A stretch of DNA of 64,000 bases from an uncultured bacterium (GTDB taxonomy: Bacteria > Bacteroidota > Bacteroidia > Chitinophagales > Chitinophagaceae), in assembly GCA_903920455.1 (NCBI GenBank), contig CAIXLY010000003.1, positions 62,001-126,000 on the forward strand, given 5' to 3'. The notes below the pieces were generated by a model, which was not told the DNA's origin, made no database searches, and saw nothing but the letters and a program-made list of their open reading frames with translations. A program made the position numbers and the translations under genes. Of this stretch, positions 14,681-23,283 are shown piece by piece. Position 1 is the first letter of the stretch, and each line of letters opens with the position of its first letter.

Positions 14681-17503
14681 ATGCCAAAAGATCCCTCCAT
14701 AAAGTCAGTACTCATCATCGGTTCAGGACCAATTGTAATTGGACAAGCTTGTGAATTTGACTATTCAGGCACTCAAGCAGCAAGAAGCCTTCGAGAGGAG
14801 GGCATTGAGGTTATCCTGATCAACTCAAATCCAGCTACCATCATGACCGACCCGATGATGGCAGACAAGGTTTACCTCCTCCCCCTAACAACAGAGAGTA
14901 TTGAGCAGATTCTGATTGAAAATAATATTGATTCCGTTCTGCCAACTATGGGTGGACAAACTGCGCTAAACTTGGCAAAAGAGGCAGAAGAGTTGGGCAT
15001 CTGGGAAAAATACAATGTTCGCCTTATTGGGGTGGATATTAAAGCCATTGACAAAGCGGAGGATAGAGAGAAATTTAGACAGTGGATGATCCAAATGGGA
15101 ATTTCAGTTGCCCCAGCCAGAACCGCTAACTCATTTTTGGAGGGGAAAGAATTTGCCCAAGAAATTGGCTTCCCTCTTGTGATCCGCCCATCATTCACAC
15201 TCGGTGGAACAGGTGGCGGGATTGTATACGTTAAAGAACACCTTGATGAGGCATTGAATCGTGGACTTTCTGCATCCCCAATGCATGAAGTCTTGGTAGA
15301 GAAGGCTGTTTTGGGATGGAAGGAATTTGAGCTGGAATTGCTAAGGGATATGAATGACAATGTTGCGATCATCTGCACAGTAGAGAACTTTGACCCCATG
15401 GGAGTTCATACAGGAGACTCCATCACCGTTGCTCCTGCCATGACACTAAGCGATACCGCATTTCAATTAATGAGAAATACGGCCATCCGAATGATGAGAG
15501 ATCTTGGGAATTTTGCGGGAGGTTGCAATGTGCAGTTTGCCCTAAACCCCGAAACTGAAGAAATTATTGCGATTGAGATCAATCCACGGGTAAGTCGCTC
15601 TTCCGCATTAGCCTCTAAGGCCACTGGTTATCCAATTGCCAAAATTGCTGCAAAACTTGCATTAGGATATTCGTTGGATGAACTCAAAAACCAAATTACA
15701 CAGACAACCTCAGCATATTTTGAGCCAGCACTCGACTACGTCATTGTGAAAGTTCCAAGATGGAATTTTGATAAGTTCAAAGGAGCTAATGATACCCTCG
15801 GACTACAAATGAAATCTGTAGGAGAAGTCATGTCAATTGGAAGAAGCTTTACTGAGGCTATCCAAAAAGCTTGTCAAAGTCTTGAGAACAATGCTGTTGG
15901 TCTAGGATATTACGGCAAAAGTTTAATGCATGCAGAAGAGATATTGGAATACCTAAAAACTCCGAAGTGGGACAGGATTTTCAGAATCAAAGATGCACTC
16001 ATGATGGGCATCAGTGTAAAATCAATTTGCCAAGCAACAAGAATTGATCGTTGGTTTATTTACGAAATACAGAAGATTGCAGACATAGAAAAAGAAATTG
16101 GGAAGTATAAATTTGATTCGCTTCCAATTGAACTTATCAAGAGAGCTAAACACCATGGCTTTAGTGATGAACAGATCTGCCGCATCATGCAGGATGGAAC
16201 TGAAGATGGCTTATACGAGAAAAGGAAAGCTGCTGGGATTACCAGGGTATATAAAATGGTGGATACCTGCTCTGCAGAATTTGAAGCCAAAACCCCCTAC
16301 TTCTACAGCACCTTCGAAAACGAAGGATCAAATGAAAGTAAGCCAAGCAACAAAAAGAAGATTATTGTTTTGGGTTCCGGACCAAACAGAATTGGCCAGG
16401 GTATCGAGTTTGACTATTGCTGTGTACACGGCCTACTTGCCATCAAAGAATGTGGATACGAAGCCATTATGGTAAACTGTAATCCAGAAACTGTTTCTAC
16501 AGATTTTGATATTGCCGATAAACTTTACTTCGAGCCGGTGTATTGGGAACACCTTTGGGAATTGATTGAGCATGAAAAACCAGAAGGAGTAATTGTTCAG
16601 TTGGGTGGGCAAACGGCCTTGAAGCTTGCTGAAAAACTTCATGAAAAAGGAATTAAAATCATCGGAACATCATTTGACAATATGGATATCGCAGAAGATC
16701 GCGGACGATTTAGCGATATGCTGAAAAGTCTTGATATCCCATATCCAAACTATGGAACAGCATATAGTGTTGACGATGCTGTTGAAGTTGCACAACAAGT
16801 TGGCTATCCAGTACTGGTAAGGCCATCATATGTATTGGGTGGACAACGCATGAGGATTGTAATCAACGACGATGAACTTGAACAAGCAGTTGTAAGCTTA
16901 CTAAAACATCTTCCTGGCAACAAAATCCTAATCGATCATTTTCTTGACCGTTGCCAAGAAGCTGAAATTGATGGAATTTTTGATGGAGAGAATTTCCACG
17001 TGATGGGCGTGATGGAACATATTGAACCTGCTGGTATACATAGTGGCGATAGCAATGCAGTCTTGCCTGCCTTCAACCTTACCCCACTGGAGGTAACCAC
17101 GATGGAATTCTATGCAGAAAAAATTGCCCGCGCACTAGATATCAGAGGACTCATTAATATTCAGTTTGCAGTTAAAAAAGGACAGGTCTTTGTAATCGAA
17201 GCAAATCCAAGAGCGTCAAGGACTACACCATTCATCGCAAAAGCGTATCAAATACCTTATCTGAATATTGCTACCAAAATCATGATTGGCACTCACAAGC
17301 TTACCGACTTCACCTATGAAAAGAAATTGGAAGGCTTTGCCATCAAAGAGCCAGTATTCAGCTTTGATAAGTTTCCGGGAGTAAACAAAGAATTAGGCCC
17401 CGAAATGAAATCAACTGGTGAAGCCATTAGGTTTATCAAAGACCTCAGGGATCCTTATTTCAGAACGCTCTACAAAGAGCGCAGCATGCACCTGAGTAAA
17501 TAA
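14681..17503 (+). CDS. carB: Carbamoyl-phosphate synthase large subunit, lacking the C-terminal regulatory domain
   Basis: CarB makes carbamoyl phosphate from bicarbonate, two ATP and ammonia supplied by CarA, for pyrimidine and arginine synthesis. The 940 residues contain the two homologous halves: the first starts KSVLIIGSGPIVIGQACEFD, the second IIVLGSGPNRIGQGIEFDY near residue 565. Each half has its ATP-grasp blocks (RPSFTLGGTGGG and RPSYVLGGQRMR). The protein stops just after the second synthetase unit, at FRTLYKERSMHLSK. E. coli CarB has about 1,073 residues, so the methylglyoxal-synthase-like domain that binds UMP, IMP and ornithine is missing. No carA is nearby. A strong terminator lies 20 nt after the stop, inside the opposing gene. 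Confidence 0.95.
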   Translation: MPKDPSIKSVLIIGSGPIVIGQACEFDYSGTQAARSLREEGIEVILINSNPATIMTDPMMADKVYLLPLTTESIEQILIENNIDSVLPTMGGQTALNLAKEAEELGIWEKYNVRLIGVDIKAIDKAEDREKFRQWMIQMGISVAPARTANSFLEGKEFAQEIGFPLVIRPSFTLGGTGGGIVYVKEHLDEALNRGLSASPMHEVLVEKAVLGWKEFELELLRDMNDNVAIICTVENFDPMGVHTGDSITVAPAMTLSDTAFQLMRNTAIRMMRDLGNFAGGCNVQFALNPETEEIIAIEINPRVSRSSALASKATGYPIAKIAAKLALGYSLDELKNQITQTTSAYFEPALDYVIVKVPRWNFDKFKGANDTLGLQMKSVGEVMSIGRSFTEAIQKACQSLENNAVGLGYYGKSLMHAEEILEYLKTPKWDRIFRIKDALMMGISVKSICQATRIDRWFIYEIQKIADIEKEIGKYKFDSLPIELIKRAKHHGFSDEQICRIMQDGTEDGLYEKRKAAGITRVYKMVDTCSAEFEAKTPYFYSTFENEGSNESKPSNKKKIIVLGSGPNRIGQGIEFDYCCVHGLLAIKECGYEAIMVNCNPETVSTDFDIADKLYFEPVYWEHLWELIEHEKPEGVIVQLGGQTALKLAEKLHEKGIKIIGTSFDNMDIAEDRGRFSDMLKSLDIPYPNYGTAYSVDDAVEVAQQVGYPVLVRPSYVLGGQRMRIVINDDELEQAVVSLLKHLPGNKILIDHFLDRCQEAEIDGIFDGENFHVMGVMEHIEPAGIHSGDSNAVLPAFNLTPLEVTTMEFYAEKIARALDIRGLINIQFAVKKGQVFVIEANPRASRTTPFIAKAYQIPYLNIATKIMIGTHKLTDFTYEKKLEGFAIKEPVFSFDKFPGVNKELGPEMKSTGEAIRFIKDLRDPYFRTLYKERSMHLSK

Positions 17504-17506
17504 TCA

Positions 17507-18691
17507 TCAATTACATTCATTACAGGCCTCAATAATAATATTGCAGGCCTGTTTTATTTCCTCTTCTGAAATAATAAGTGGTGGCGACAACCGCATGCAA
17601 TGTGACGCAAAGAGAAACCAATCAGTAAATACCCCTTTGCTGATGCAGCAGTCAATGATTTTCTTGTTGGTTGAATAGGAATCAAATTCAATGGTCATGA
17701 GTAATCCCTCAGACCTGAATGCTTTTATTTTTTCATGCACCAACAGACTTCTAAACATCTGTTCCCGAGCCGCAACTTGAGCAATTAACTTTTGCTCAAT
17801 TAAAAATTCCAATCCAGCAAGGCCAGCAGCGCAAGAAACTGGATGTCCACCAAAAGTAGTGATGTGGCCTAGTACGGGATTATTTGTAAATGCATTCATC
17901 CGCTCTCTGCTTGAAACAAAGGCACCCAGTGGCATACCGCCACCTAGCGCCTTTCCCAATAAAAGGATGTCAGGCACTATGCCAAATTTTTCAAACGCAA
18001 ACAAATGACCTGTTCTTCCAAAGCCCGTTTGAATTTCATCCAGTACAAGCAAAGCACCTGTTTCATCAGATCGCGTCCTCAACAAATGCAACCACTCCTT
18101 AGAAGGAGCAATCACCCCACGTTCTGCCTGAATAGGCTCAGCAATCACACATGCTGTATGCTCATCAATCAAATGAAGTTGATCTGACTGATTATGATCG
18201 AGATGAACAATTCCTGGAAGTAGGGGCCTATAGGCATTGCGCCAATATTCGCTTCCCATCACACTAAGCGCCCCTTGCGTTGAGCCATGGTAAGACTCTT
18301 TAAAGGCAACAATATTTGTTCTACCCGTGATTCTCTTTGCCAATTTCATAGCCCCTTCCGTAGCCTCTGTCCCTGAACTGGTGAAATACACCGAGTCGAG
18401 TGAAGGTGGCAATAATTCTGAAAGCCTCTTGGCATACATGACCTGAGGTGATTCCACCAATTCGCCATAGACCATGAGATGCATGTATTTATCGACCTGA
18501 TCCTTTACCGCCTGAACAACAAGAGGATTACTGTGCCCAATATTGCACACACTAATCCCACTAATTAAATCAAGGTATTCCTTCCCTTGTTTGTCCCACA
18601 TTTTACAACCCTTTGCTTTAACAATCTCGAGAGCGAGGGGTGCAGTGGAAGTTTGAGCAACATGCCTTAGAAAAAGTTCTCTTTGGTTCAT
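17507..18691 (-). CDS. Class III PLP-dependent aminotransferase (acetylornithine/ornithine type)
   Basis: This pyridoxal-phosphate enzyme belongs to subgroup III, with acetylornithine, ornithine and 4-aminobutyrate aminotransferases. It has 394 residues from the ATG at 18691 (MNQRELFLRHVAQTS). An upstream start at 18709 would only add six residues. Key sites are YFTSSGTEATEGAMKLAK (phosphate binding), LDEIQTGFGRTG (Asp contacting the ring nitrogen) and DILLLGKALGGGMPLG (Schiff-base Lys). The exact substrate cannot be told from the sequence. Nothing else of arginine synthesis lies next to it except carB, which converges with a gap of 3 nt. Its last codons contain the carB terminator hairpin. 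It is divergent from the gamma-carbonic anhydrase gene. Confidence 0.88.
   Translation of the reverse strand: MNQRELFLRHVAQTSTAPLALEIVKAKGCKMWDKQGKEYLDLISGISVCNIGHSNPLVVQAVKDQVDKYMHLMVYGELVESPQVMYAKRLSELLPPSLDSVYFTSSGTEATEGAMKLAKRITGRTNIVAFKESYHGSTQGALSVMGSEYWRNAYRPLLPGIVHLDHNQSDQLHLIDEHTACVIAEPIQAERGVIAPSKEWLHLLRTRSDETGALLVLDEIQTGFGRTGHLFAFEKFGIVPDILLLGKALGGGMPLGAFVSSRERMNAFTNNPVLGHITTFGGHPVSCAAGLAGLEFLIEQKLIAQVAAREQMFRSLLVHEKIKAFRSEGLLMTIEFDSYSTNKKIIDCCISKGVFTDWFLFASHCMRLSPPLIISEEEIKQACNIIIEACNECN
17523..17559 (+). terminator. Intrinsic terminator of carB, inside the aminotransferase coding region
   Basis: CAGGCCTCAATA pairs with TATTG-C-AGGCCTG (12 bp with one bulged C, loop ATAA), followed by TTTTATTT. 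It starts 20 nt after the carB stop codon. The hairpin sequence also encodes the last residues of the opposing aminotransferase (17507-18691), so the two functions share bases. Confidence 0.8.
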
Positions 18692-18733
18692 CAAGACAAA
18701 GTTCCGCAATATGCAATAACTTTAAGAAAAAAT

Positions 18734-19246
18734 ATGCCAGTCATTCTTCCAGTTAAAGGCATTTCCCCAGTTTTCGGTGAGGATATTTTTATTGCACCCA
18801 ATGCAACCGTTGTTGGTGATGTAAAAATGGGGGCATCGTGCAGTATTTGGTTCAACGCCGTTATTCGAGGCGACGTCAATTCAATTGTGATTGGAGATCG
18901 TGTCAATATTCAGGATAACGCCGTAGTGCATTGCACCTATGAAAAAAATGCAACATTCATCGGCAGCAATGTAAGTATTGGGCACTCGGCGATAGTACAT
19001 GGCTGCACAGTTCATGATAATGTATTGATAGGCATGGGAGCCATTGTGATGGACAGGGCTGTGATTGGAAGCAACTCCATCATTGCTGCAGGAGCAGTGG
19101 TACTGGAGGGGACGATAGTGCCTTCAGGAACTATTTTTGGTGGTGTTCCAGCAAAAAAAATAAAAGATGTCTCACCTGAGCTCGTCAGCGGAGAGATAGA
19201 AAGAATTGCAAACAACTATTCCCTATACAGCAGCTGGTTCAAATAA
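18734..19246 (+). CDS. Gamma carbonic anhydrase family protein (left-handed beta-helix)
   Basis: This 170-residue protein is built of hexapeptide repeats forming a left-handed beta-helix (for example IFIAPNATVVGDVKMGASCS). The three candidate metal-binding His residues of the gamma-carbonic anhydrase/YrdA group are present in AVVHCT and IGHSAIVHGC. Activity as a carbonic anhydrase is not proven for most members. I start at the ATG at 18734 (MPVILPVKGISPVFG), the normal N-terminus. An upstream TTG frame at 18683 runs into the divergent aminotransferase gene and is rejected. A small lipoprotein gene starts 10 nt after the stop, so the two are probably cotranscribed. Confidence 0.9.
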   Translation: MPVILPVKGISPVFGEDIFIAPNATVVGDVKMGASCSIWFNAVIRGDVNSIVIGDRVNIQDNAVVHCTYEKNATFIGSNVSIGHSAIVHGCTVHDNVLIGMGAIVMDRAVIGSNSIIAAGAVVLEGTIVPSGTIFGGVPAKKIKDVSPELVSGEIERIANNYSLYSSWFK

Positions 19247-19256
19247 ATAGATACCA

Positions 19257-19418
19257 ATGAAATTGACAATTCTAAAAATAATCGTTGCTTTTTTTATAAT
19301 AGGCACCTTAGCAAGCAGCTGCTCCAGATACTCATCACTCAATCGCAACAGCAATGTGGGTGCAGAAAAGTTAATGAGCGGGAAAAAAGTTCCAAAAATG
19401 AAAAGGTTTAAAAGCTAA
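19257..19418 (+). CDS. Small lipoprotein, 53 residues, unknown
   Basis: A 53-codon frame begins MKLTILKIIVAFFIIGTLAS and has a lipobox-like LASSC with Cys at residue 22. The mature part would be about 32 residues, rich in Ser, Asn and Lys (SRYSSLNRNSNVGAEKLM, then GKKVPKMKRFKS). It lies 10 nt after the gamma-carbonic anhydrase stop, and its own stop codon directly abuts the rsgA stop on the other strand, leaving no intergenic base. The tight packing and lipoprotein signal favour a real gene. I know no family. Confidence 0.6.
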   Translation: MKLTILKIIVAFFIIGTLASSCSRYSSLNRNSNVGAEKLMSGKKVPKMKRFKS

Positions 19419-20345
19419 CTACCACCCTTTGCTACCAATGCTATCAAGAATAGTACAATAACTAATGAAACGGTCTTCGTGAATTTTTCCGTCTAATACA
19501 GCCTGCTTAATCGCACAACCAGGCTCGTTCATGTGCATGCAATTGTTAAATTGACAATCATTCAGCAACCTCCTCATCTCCGGAAAATAATGGGAAAGCT
19601 CTTGTTTGGTTATATCAGCAATGGCTAATTCCCTCATGCCCGGTGTATCAATCAGTTTAGCTCCGCTCGGAAGATCCCGCATCTCAGCAAAAGTTGTCGT
19701 GTGCATTCCCTTGCCACTCCATTCACTCACTTCATTTGTTCTGATGTTTGCCCCTTCTAGAATCTCATTGATTAGGCTTGACTTGCCCACACCCGAATGT
19801 CCACTCAGCAGTGTAACCTTATCATGCATAATATCTTTCAGCTCATCCACCCCATACTTAAGCTTCATAGAGGTGAGCAGAACGCGATATCCAATCTTTT
19901 CATACATGTCTTTTCGCTCTTGAAAAATGAGCATCTCTTTTTCTCTGTAGATATCTGATTTGTTGAATACAATAACAGCAGGGATATGAAATGCTTCGCA
20001 GCTCACCAAAAACCGGTCAATGAAACCCAATGAGGTCTTGGGATCTTTTAATGTGGCAATCAACAAAGACTGATCAAGATTTGAAGCGATAATGTGGTGA
20101 AGCCTTCTGTTTGATGGTGAAATTCTATTTACATAGTTTCTTCTTGGCAATAACGCTGTAATCATTACCCGATTCTCTAGCTCATCCTCCATCTCAAATT
20201 CAATCTCATCGCCAACAGCAATGGGATTTGTTGAAGTGATGTCATCAATCTTAAATCTGCCCTTCAGCCTTGCTTTATAAAAAGCCTGATCTGTTCCCTT
20301 GACAACATACCAGCTTCCTGTAGATTTATAAACGATCCCCCTCAT
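19419..20345 (-). CDS. rsgA: Ribosome small subunit-dependent GTPase RsgA
   Basis: RsgA is a circularly permuted GTPase that checks late 30S subunit maturation and releases RbfA, which is also encoded in this window. From ATG at 20345 the protein has 308 residues and starts MRGIVYKSTGSWYVVK, the usual Bacteroidota beginning. A longer frame to 20450 overlaps nadE and is rejected. The order of motifs shows the permutation: OB-fold first, then NKSD (G4), GHSGVGKSSLIN (G1) and DTPGMRE (G3). A zinc knuckle follows with Cys in CQFNNCMHMNEPGC. All parts are intact. It lies 26 nt downstream of nadE on the same strand. Confidence 0.95.
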   Translation of the reverse strand: MRGIVYKSTGSWYVVKGTDQAFYKARLKGRFKIDDITSTNPIAVGDEIEFEMEDELENRVMITALLPRRNYVNRISPSNRRLHHIIASNLDQSLLIATLKDPKTSLGFIDRFLVSCEAFHIPAVIVFNKSDIYREKEMLIFQERKDMYEKIGYRVLLTSMKLKYGVDELKDIMHDKVTLLSGHSGVGKSSLINEILEGANIRTNEVSEWSGKGMHTTTFAEMRDLPSGAKLIDTPGMRELAIADITKQELSHYFPEMRRLLNDCQFNNCMHMNEPGCAIKQAVLDGKIHEDRFISYCTILDSIGSKGW

Positions 20346-20371
20346 CATGTATGCAAGGTAAACATATCCAA

Positions 20372-22084
20372 TTAACTCAGGTATTTTGCAACGATAGGTA
20401 CACGCCTGCCGATACCGAATGCTTTTGAACTGACGCGAATAATCGGACAAAACTGGTTTCTCTTATATTCATTGCTATTGACCATTTTGAGTACCCGACG
20501 AACAAGTGTTTCATCAAAGCCTTTTGCAATGATCTCAGAAGGTCCCATTTGCTGTTCTATATATAAATACAACACAGCATCGAGCACATCATATTCAGGT
20601 AAACTATCACTATCCTTTTGCCCTGGTCTTAGTTCAGCTGAGGGAGCCTTGTCAATGATATGCTGCGGAATAATTTCACCAGCGCGATTTATATAATTCG
20701 CAAGCGCATATACCTGCACCTTATAAAGATCACCCAGCACGCTAATTCCACCAGCCATATCGCCATAGAGTGTTCCATACCCTGTAGCCAATTCACTTTT
20801 ATTGGATGTATTCAAGAGCACAAACCCAAATTTATTCGCAATTGCCATCAGGATATTCCCCCTGCTTCTGCTTTGAATATTTTCTTCTGCCACGCCAAAT
20901 GGAGTACCTCCAAAAAGCGGATCAAGGGCATCAAGAAAAGTATCATAAATTGATTCGATGGACACAACATGATACGGCGTCCCAAGCTTTTTACTAAGCG
21001 ATACTGCATCCTCAATCGAATGTTCAGATGAAAAAGCCGAAGGCATCAATACAGCAGTTACATTTTCACTTCCAAGTGCTTCAACTGCCAGCGTCAATAC
21101 CACAGCAGAATCAATCCCTCCGCTACTACCCAAAATGGCTTTTGAAAATCCCATCTTTGTAAAGTAATCCTTAATGCCAAGCACCAAGGCCGTCTTGATT
21201 TGTGAAATGCTATTAATGTCAGTCAGGCGAGAAATAATACCCTCAGCATCCTCAATCTTTCTGGTGTCAATATCGATGTGCTGTGATTTTTTTTCATTAC
21301 TGGATGTTGCCAATGAAGGCCCTTCAAGTGTTGCTGTATCAACCACAACTATATCTTCCTCAAAATAATTCAATTCATGGACAAGATTTCCATTGCGATC
21401 ATAGACTAGACTACCACCATCAAAGACAATTTCAGTTTGAGAGCCCACCGTGTTACAATAGATCATTGGGAGCTTGTACTTCATCACATTCAATCTGATC
21501 ACTTCTTTTCGATCTTCGTCGTGATGATAATCAAATGGTGAAGCAGAAATGTTAATCATCAAATCTGGTGACTGCTTCATCAATTCGTCCATCGGGCAAA
21601 TCCTATACAACGGATTGTCTCCAAGATTCCATATATCCTCACAAATGGTAAGGGCGATTTTTTTTCCTTTAAAAGTCAGCACATTCCAATTAAACGCGGG
21701 CTCAAAATATCGGTACTCATCAAACACATCATACGTAGGAAGCAACGTCTTATGAACCTCACCTTGCACCTCGCCATTATACAACAGCAAGCCCGAATTA
21801 AAAAGGTCTTTGCCCTCTCGCTGTAAATTCCTTGTGGGTGCTCCAAGAATAATTCCGATATCAAAAGAATGCAAAGCAATATCCTTAACTGTTGATTCAA
21901 CATGAAGGATGAAGTCTTCAAACTCAAGAAAGTCAAGTGGAGGATACCCACAAACAGAGAGCTCAGAGAAAACAATTAAATCAGCCCCGGATTGCTTGGC
22001 ATGATGTACTGCTGAAATAATTTTATCCTTATTCAGTGCAAAATTGCCGATATGATAATTCTGTTGTGCAAGATAGACCTTCAT
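20372..22084 (-). CDS. nadE: Glutamine-dependent NAD+ synthase
   Basis: This two-domain enzyme converts nicotinic acid adenine dinucleotide to NAD+ in the cytoplasm. The N-terminal nitrilase-type glutaminase has its Glu in FSELSVCGYPP, Lys in HKTLLPTYDVFDEYR and catalytic Cys in ICEDIW near residue 146. The C-terminal synthetase has the PP-loop SSGGIDSAVVL near residue 318 and NTSNKSELATGYGTLYGD. The 570 residues fit the glutamine-using type. It is divergent from the gldB-like gene and is followed by rsgA. The start ATG at 22084 opens directly into the domain (MKVYLAQQNYHIGNF), so it is well placed. Confidence 0.96.
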   Translation of the reverse strand: MKVYLAQQNYHIGNFALNKDKIISAVHHAKQSGADLIVFSELSVCGYPPLDFLEFEDFILHVESTVKDIALHSFDIGIILGAPTRNLQREGKDLFNSGLLLYNGEVQGEVHKTLLPTYDVFDEYRYFEPAFNWNVLTFKGKKIALTICEDIWNLGDNPLYRICPMDELMKQSPDLMINISASPFDYHHDEDRKEVIRLNVMKYKLPMIYCNTVGSQTEIVFDGGSLVYDRNGNLVHELNYFEEDIVVVDTATLEGPSLATSSNEKKSQHIDIDTRKIEDAEGIISRLTDINSISQIKTALVLGIKDYFTKMGFSKAILGSSGGIDSAVVLTLAVEALGSENVTAVLMPSAFSSEHSIEDAVSLSKKLGTPYHVVSIESIYDTFLDALDPLFGGTPFGVAEENIQSRSRGNILMAIANKFGFVLLNTSNKSELATGYGTLYGDMAGGISVLGDLYKVQVYALANYINRAGEIIPQHIIDKAPSAELRPGQKDSDSLPEYDVLDAVLYLYIEQQMGPSEIIAKGFDETLVRRVLKMVNSNEYKRNQFCPIIRVSSKAFGIGRRVPIVAKYLS

Positions 22085-22201
22085 GGGGCAAAATTGAGGA
22101 ATTAACCTGAATTATCGTGAAAAAGAGATGCCGGACCGTTTATTAGAATGAGTTTAGTATAATTTTGGGCAACAAACGAGAATTATACCTATACATTGCC
22201 C

Positions 22202-23263
22202 ATGAATTCAAACAACATGAAGTCTTTTACCGCCTTATTAAGCTTAATGATCATCAGCTGCGTTCTTCTGGGCTGTAGCACCGGACCCTCCAAGCCAGAT
22301 GTCAGCAAGATTAAGGTCGAACTGGTCACCAAAAGATTTGAGAAAGAATTTTTTAGGCTTGACAGCTCAACAGTTGAACATGGTTTAAATGTGTTACAAG
22401 AAAAATATCCTGATTTTTTAAATGGGTTCATCTATAAAATTCTCGGATTAGAGGGAATTGACAGCAGCAAGATAAAACCAGCAATTGTTCAGTTTATCAA
22501 AGATTACAGACCGCTATATGATTCATCAAAAACATTGGATGCTGAAATGGTTCAGATCTCCAAAGAAATTGAAGGATCATTAAAATATGTAAAATATTAC
22601 TTTCCAAAGTATCCTTTACAGACTGAGTTCATCACTTTTATTGGGCCCATTGATGCCTTTGCCTATGGTGAAACCGGAGGGTATGGAGAGATCATCACAC
22701 CCAATGCCCTTTGCTCAGGCCTACAACTTCATTTGGGAAGCAATTCAATGGTATATCATAGCGAGGCAGGTGCTCAATTGTATCCTGCATACATATCACG
22801 TAGATTTTCTGCTGAGTACATTTCAATCAATTGTATAAAAAATATAATTGATGATGTATACCCACCTAAAAAACAGGCAAGGGGATTAGTTGACATCATG
22901 ATAGAACAGGGAAAAAGAATGTATTTACTCGACCTGTTCATGCACGATGCGAAAGAGGAATTGAAACTTGGCTACACTGAACATCAGTTGAAACAAGTAA
23001 AAGAGAATGAGGGATTTATCTGGAACTACTTTACTGAGAATAACTTGCTTTATGAAACAGATCCGTTAAAAATACGCTCTTATATAAGTGATGGCCCATC
23101 TACAGCTGAATTTGGAGAGGCTTCACCAGGATTCATTTCACTGTTTATAGGAAGGCAGATCGTCTATGCTTATTTGAAAAAGAATCCGGATACAAATATC
23201 AAATCACTCCTTTCCTTAGATGCAAGAAAGATTCTTTCAGGGTCATCCTACAAGCCTAAATAA
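22202..23263 (+). CDS. gldB: Gliding motility lipoprotein GldB-like
   Basis: The protein begins with a lipoprotein signal (LSLMIISCVLLGC). The N-terminal DVSKIKVELVTKRFEKEFF, the middle FIGPIDAFAYG and the C-terminal GRQIVYAYLKKNPDTNIKS match my recollection of GldB. GldB is an envelope lipoprotein needed for gliding and T9SS function in Flavobacterium, also present in non-gliding relatives. I use the ATG at 22202. A second ATG at 22217 would give a more compact signal and is equally possible. Its placement divergent from nadE agrees with the common nadE-gldB linkage, but gldC does not follow: the next gene is a desaturase on the other strand. Confidence 0.8.
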   Translation: MNSNNMKSFTALLSLMIISCVLLGCSTGPSKPDVSKIKVELVTKRFEKEFFRLDSSTVEHGLNVLQEKYPDFLNGFIYKILGLEGIDSSKIKPAIVQFIKDYRPLYDSSKTLDAEMVQISKEIEGSLKYVKYYFPKYPLQTEFITFIGPIDAFAYGETGGYGEIITPNALCSGLQLHLGSNSMVYHSEAGAQLYPAYISRRFSAEYISINCIKNIIDDVYPPKKQARGLVDIMIEQGKRMYLLDLFMHDAKEELKLGYTEHQLKQVKENEGFIWNYFTENNLLYETDPLKIRSYISDGPSTAEFGEASPGFISLFIGRQIVYAYLKKNPDTNIKSLLSLDARKILSGSSYKPK

Positions 23264-23283
23264 TAATAGTTAAAGCGAGTTAA

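Noticed and set aside
14872..15399. 175-codon minus-strand frame inside carB
   Set aside because: Antisense shadow of a well-supported enzyme gene; Ser/Ile-rich and without a recognisable domain.
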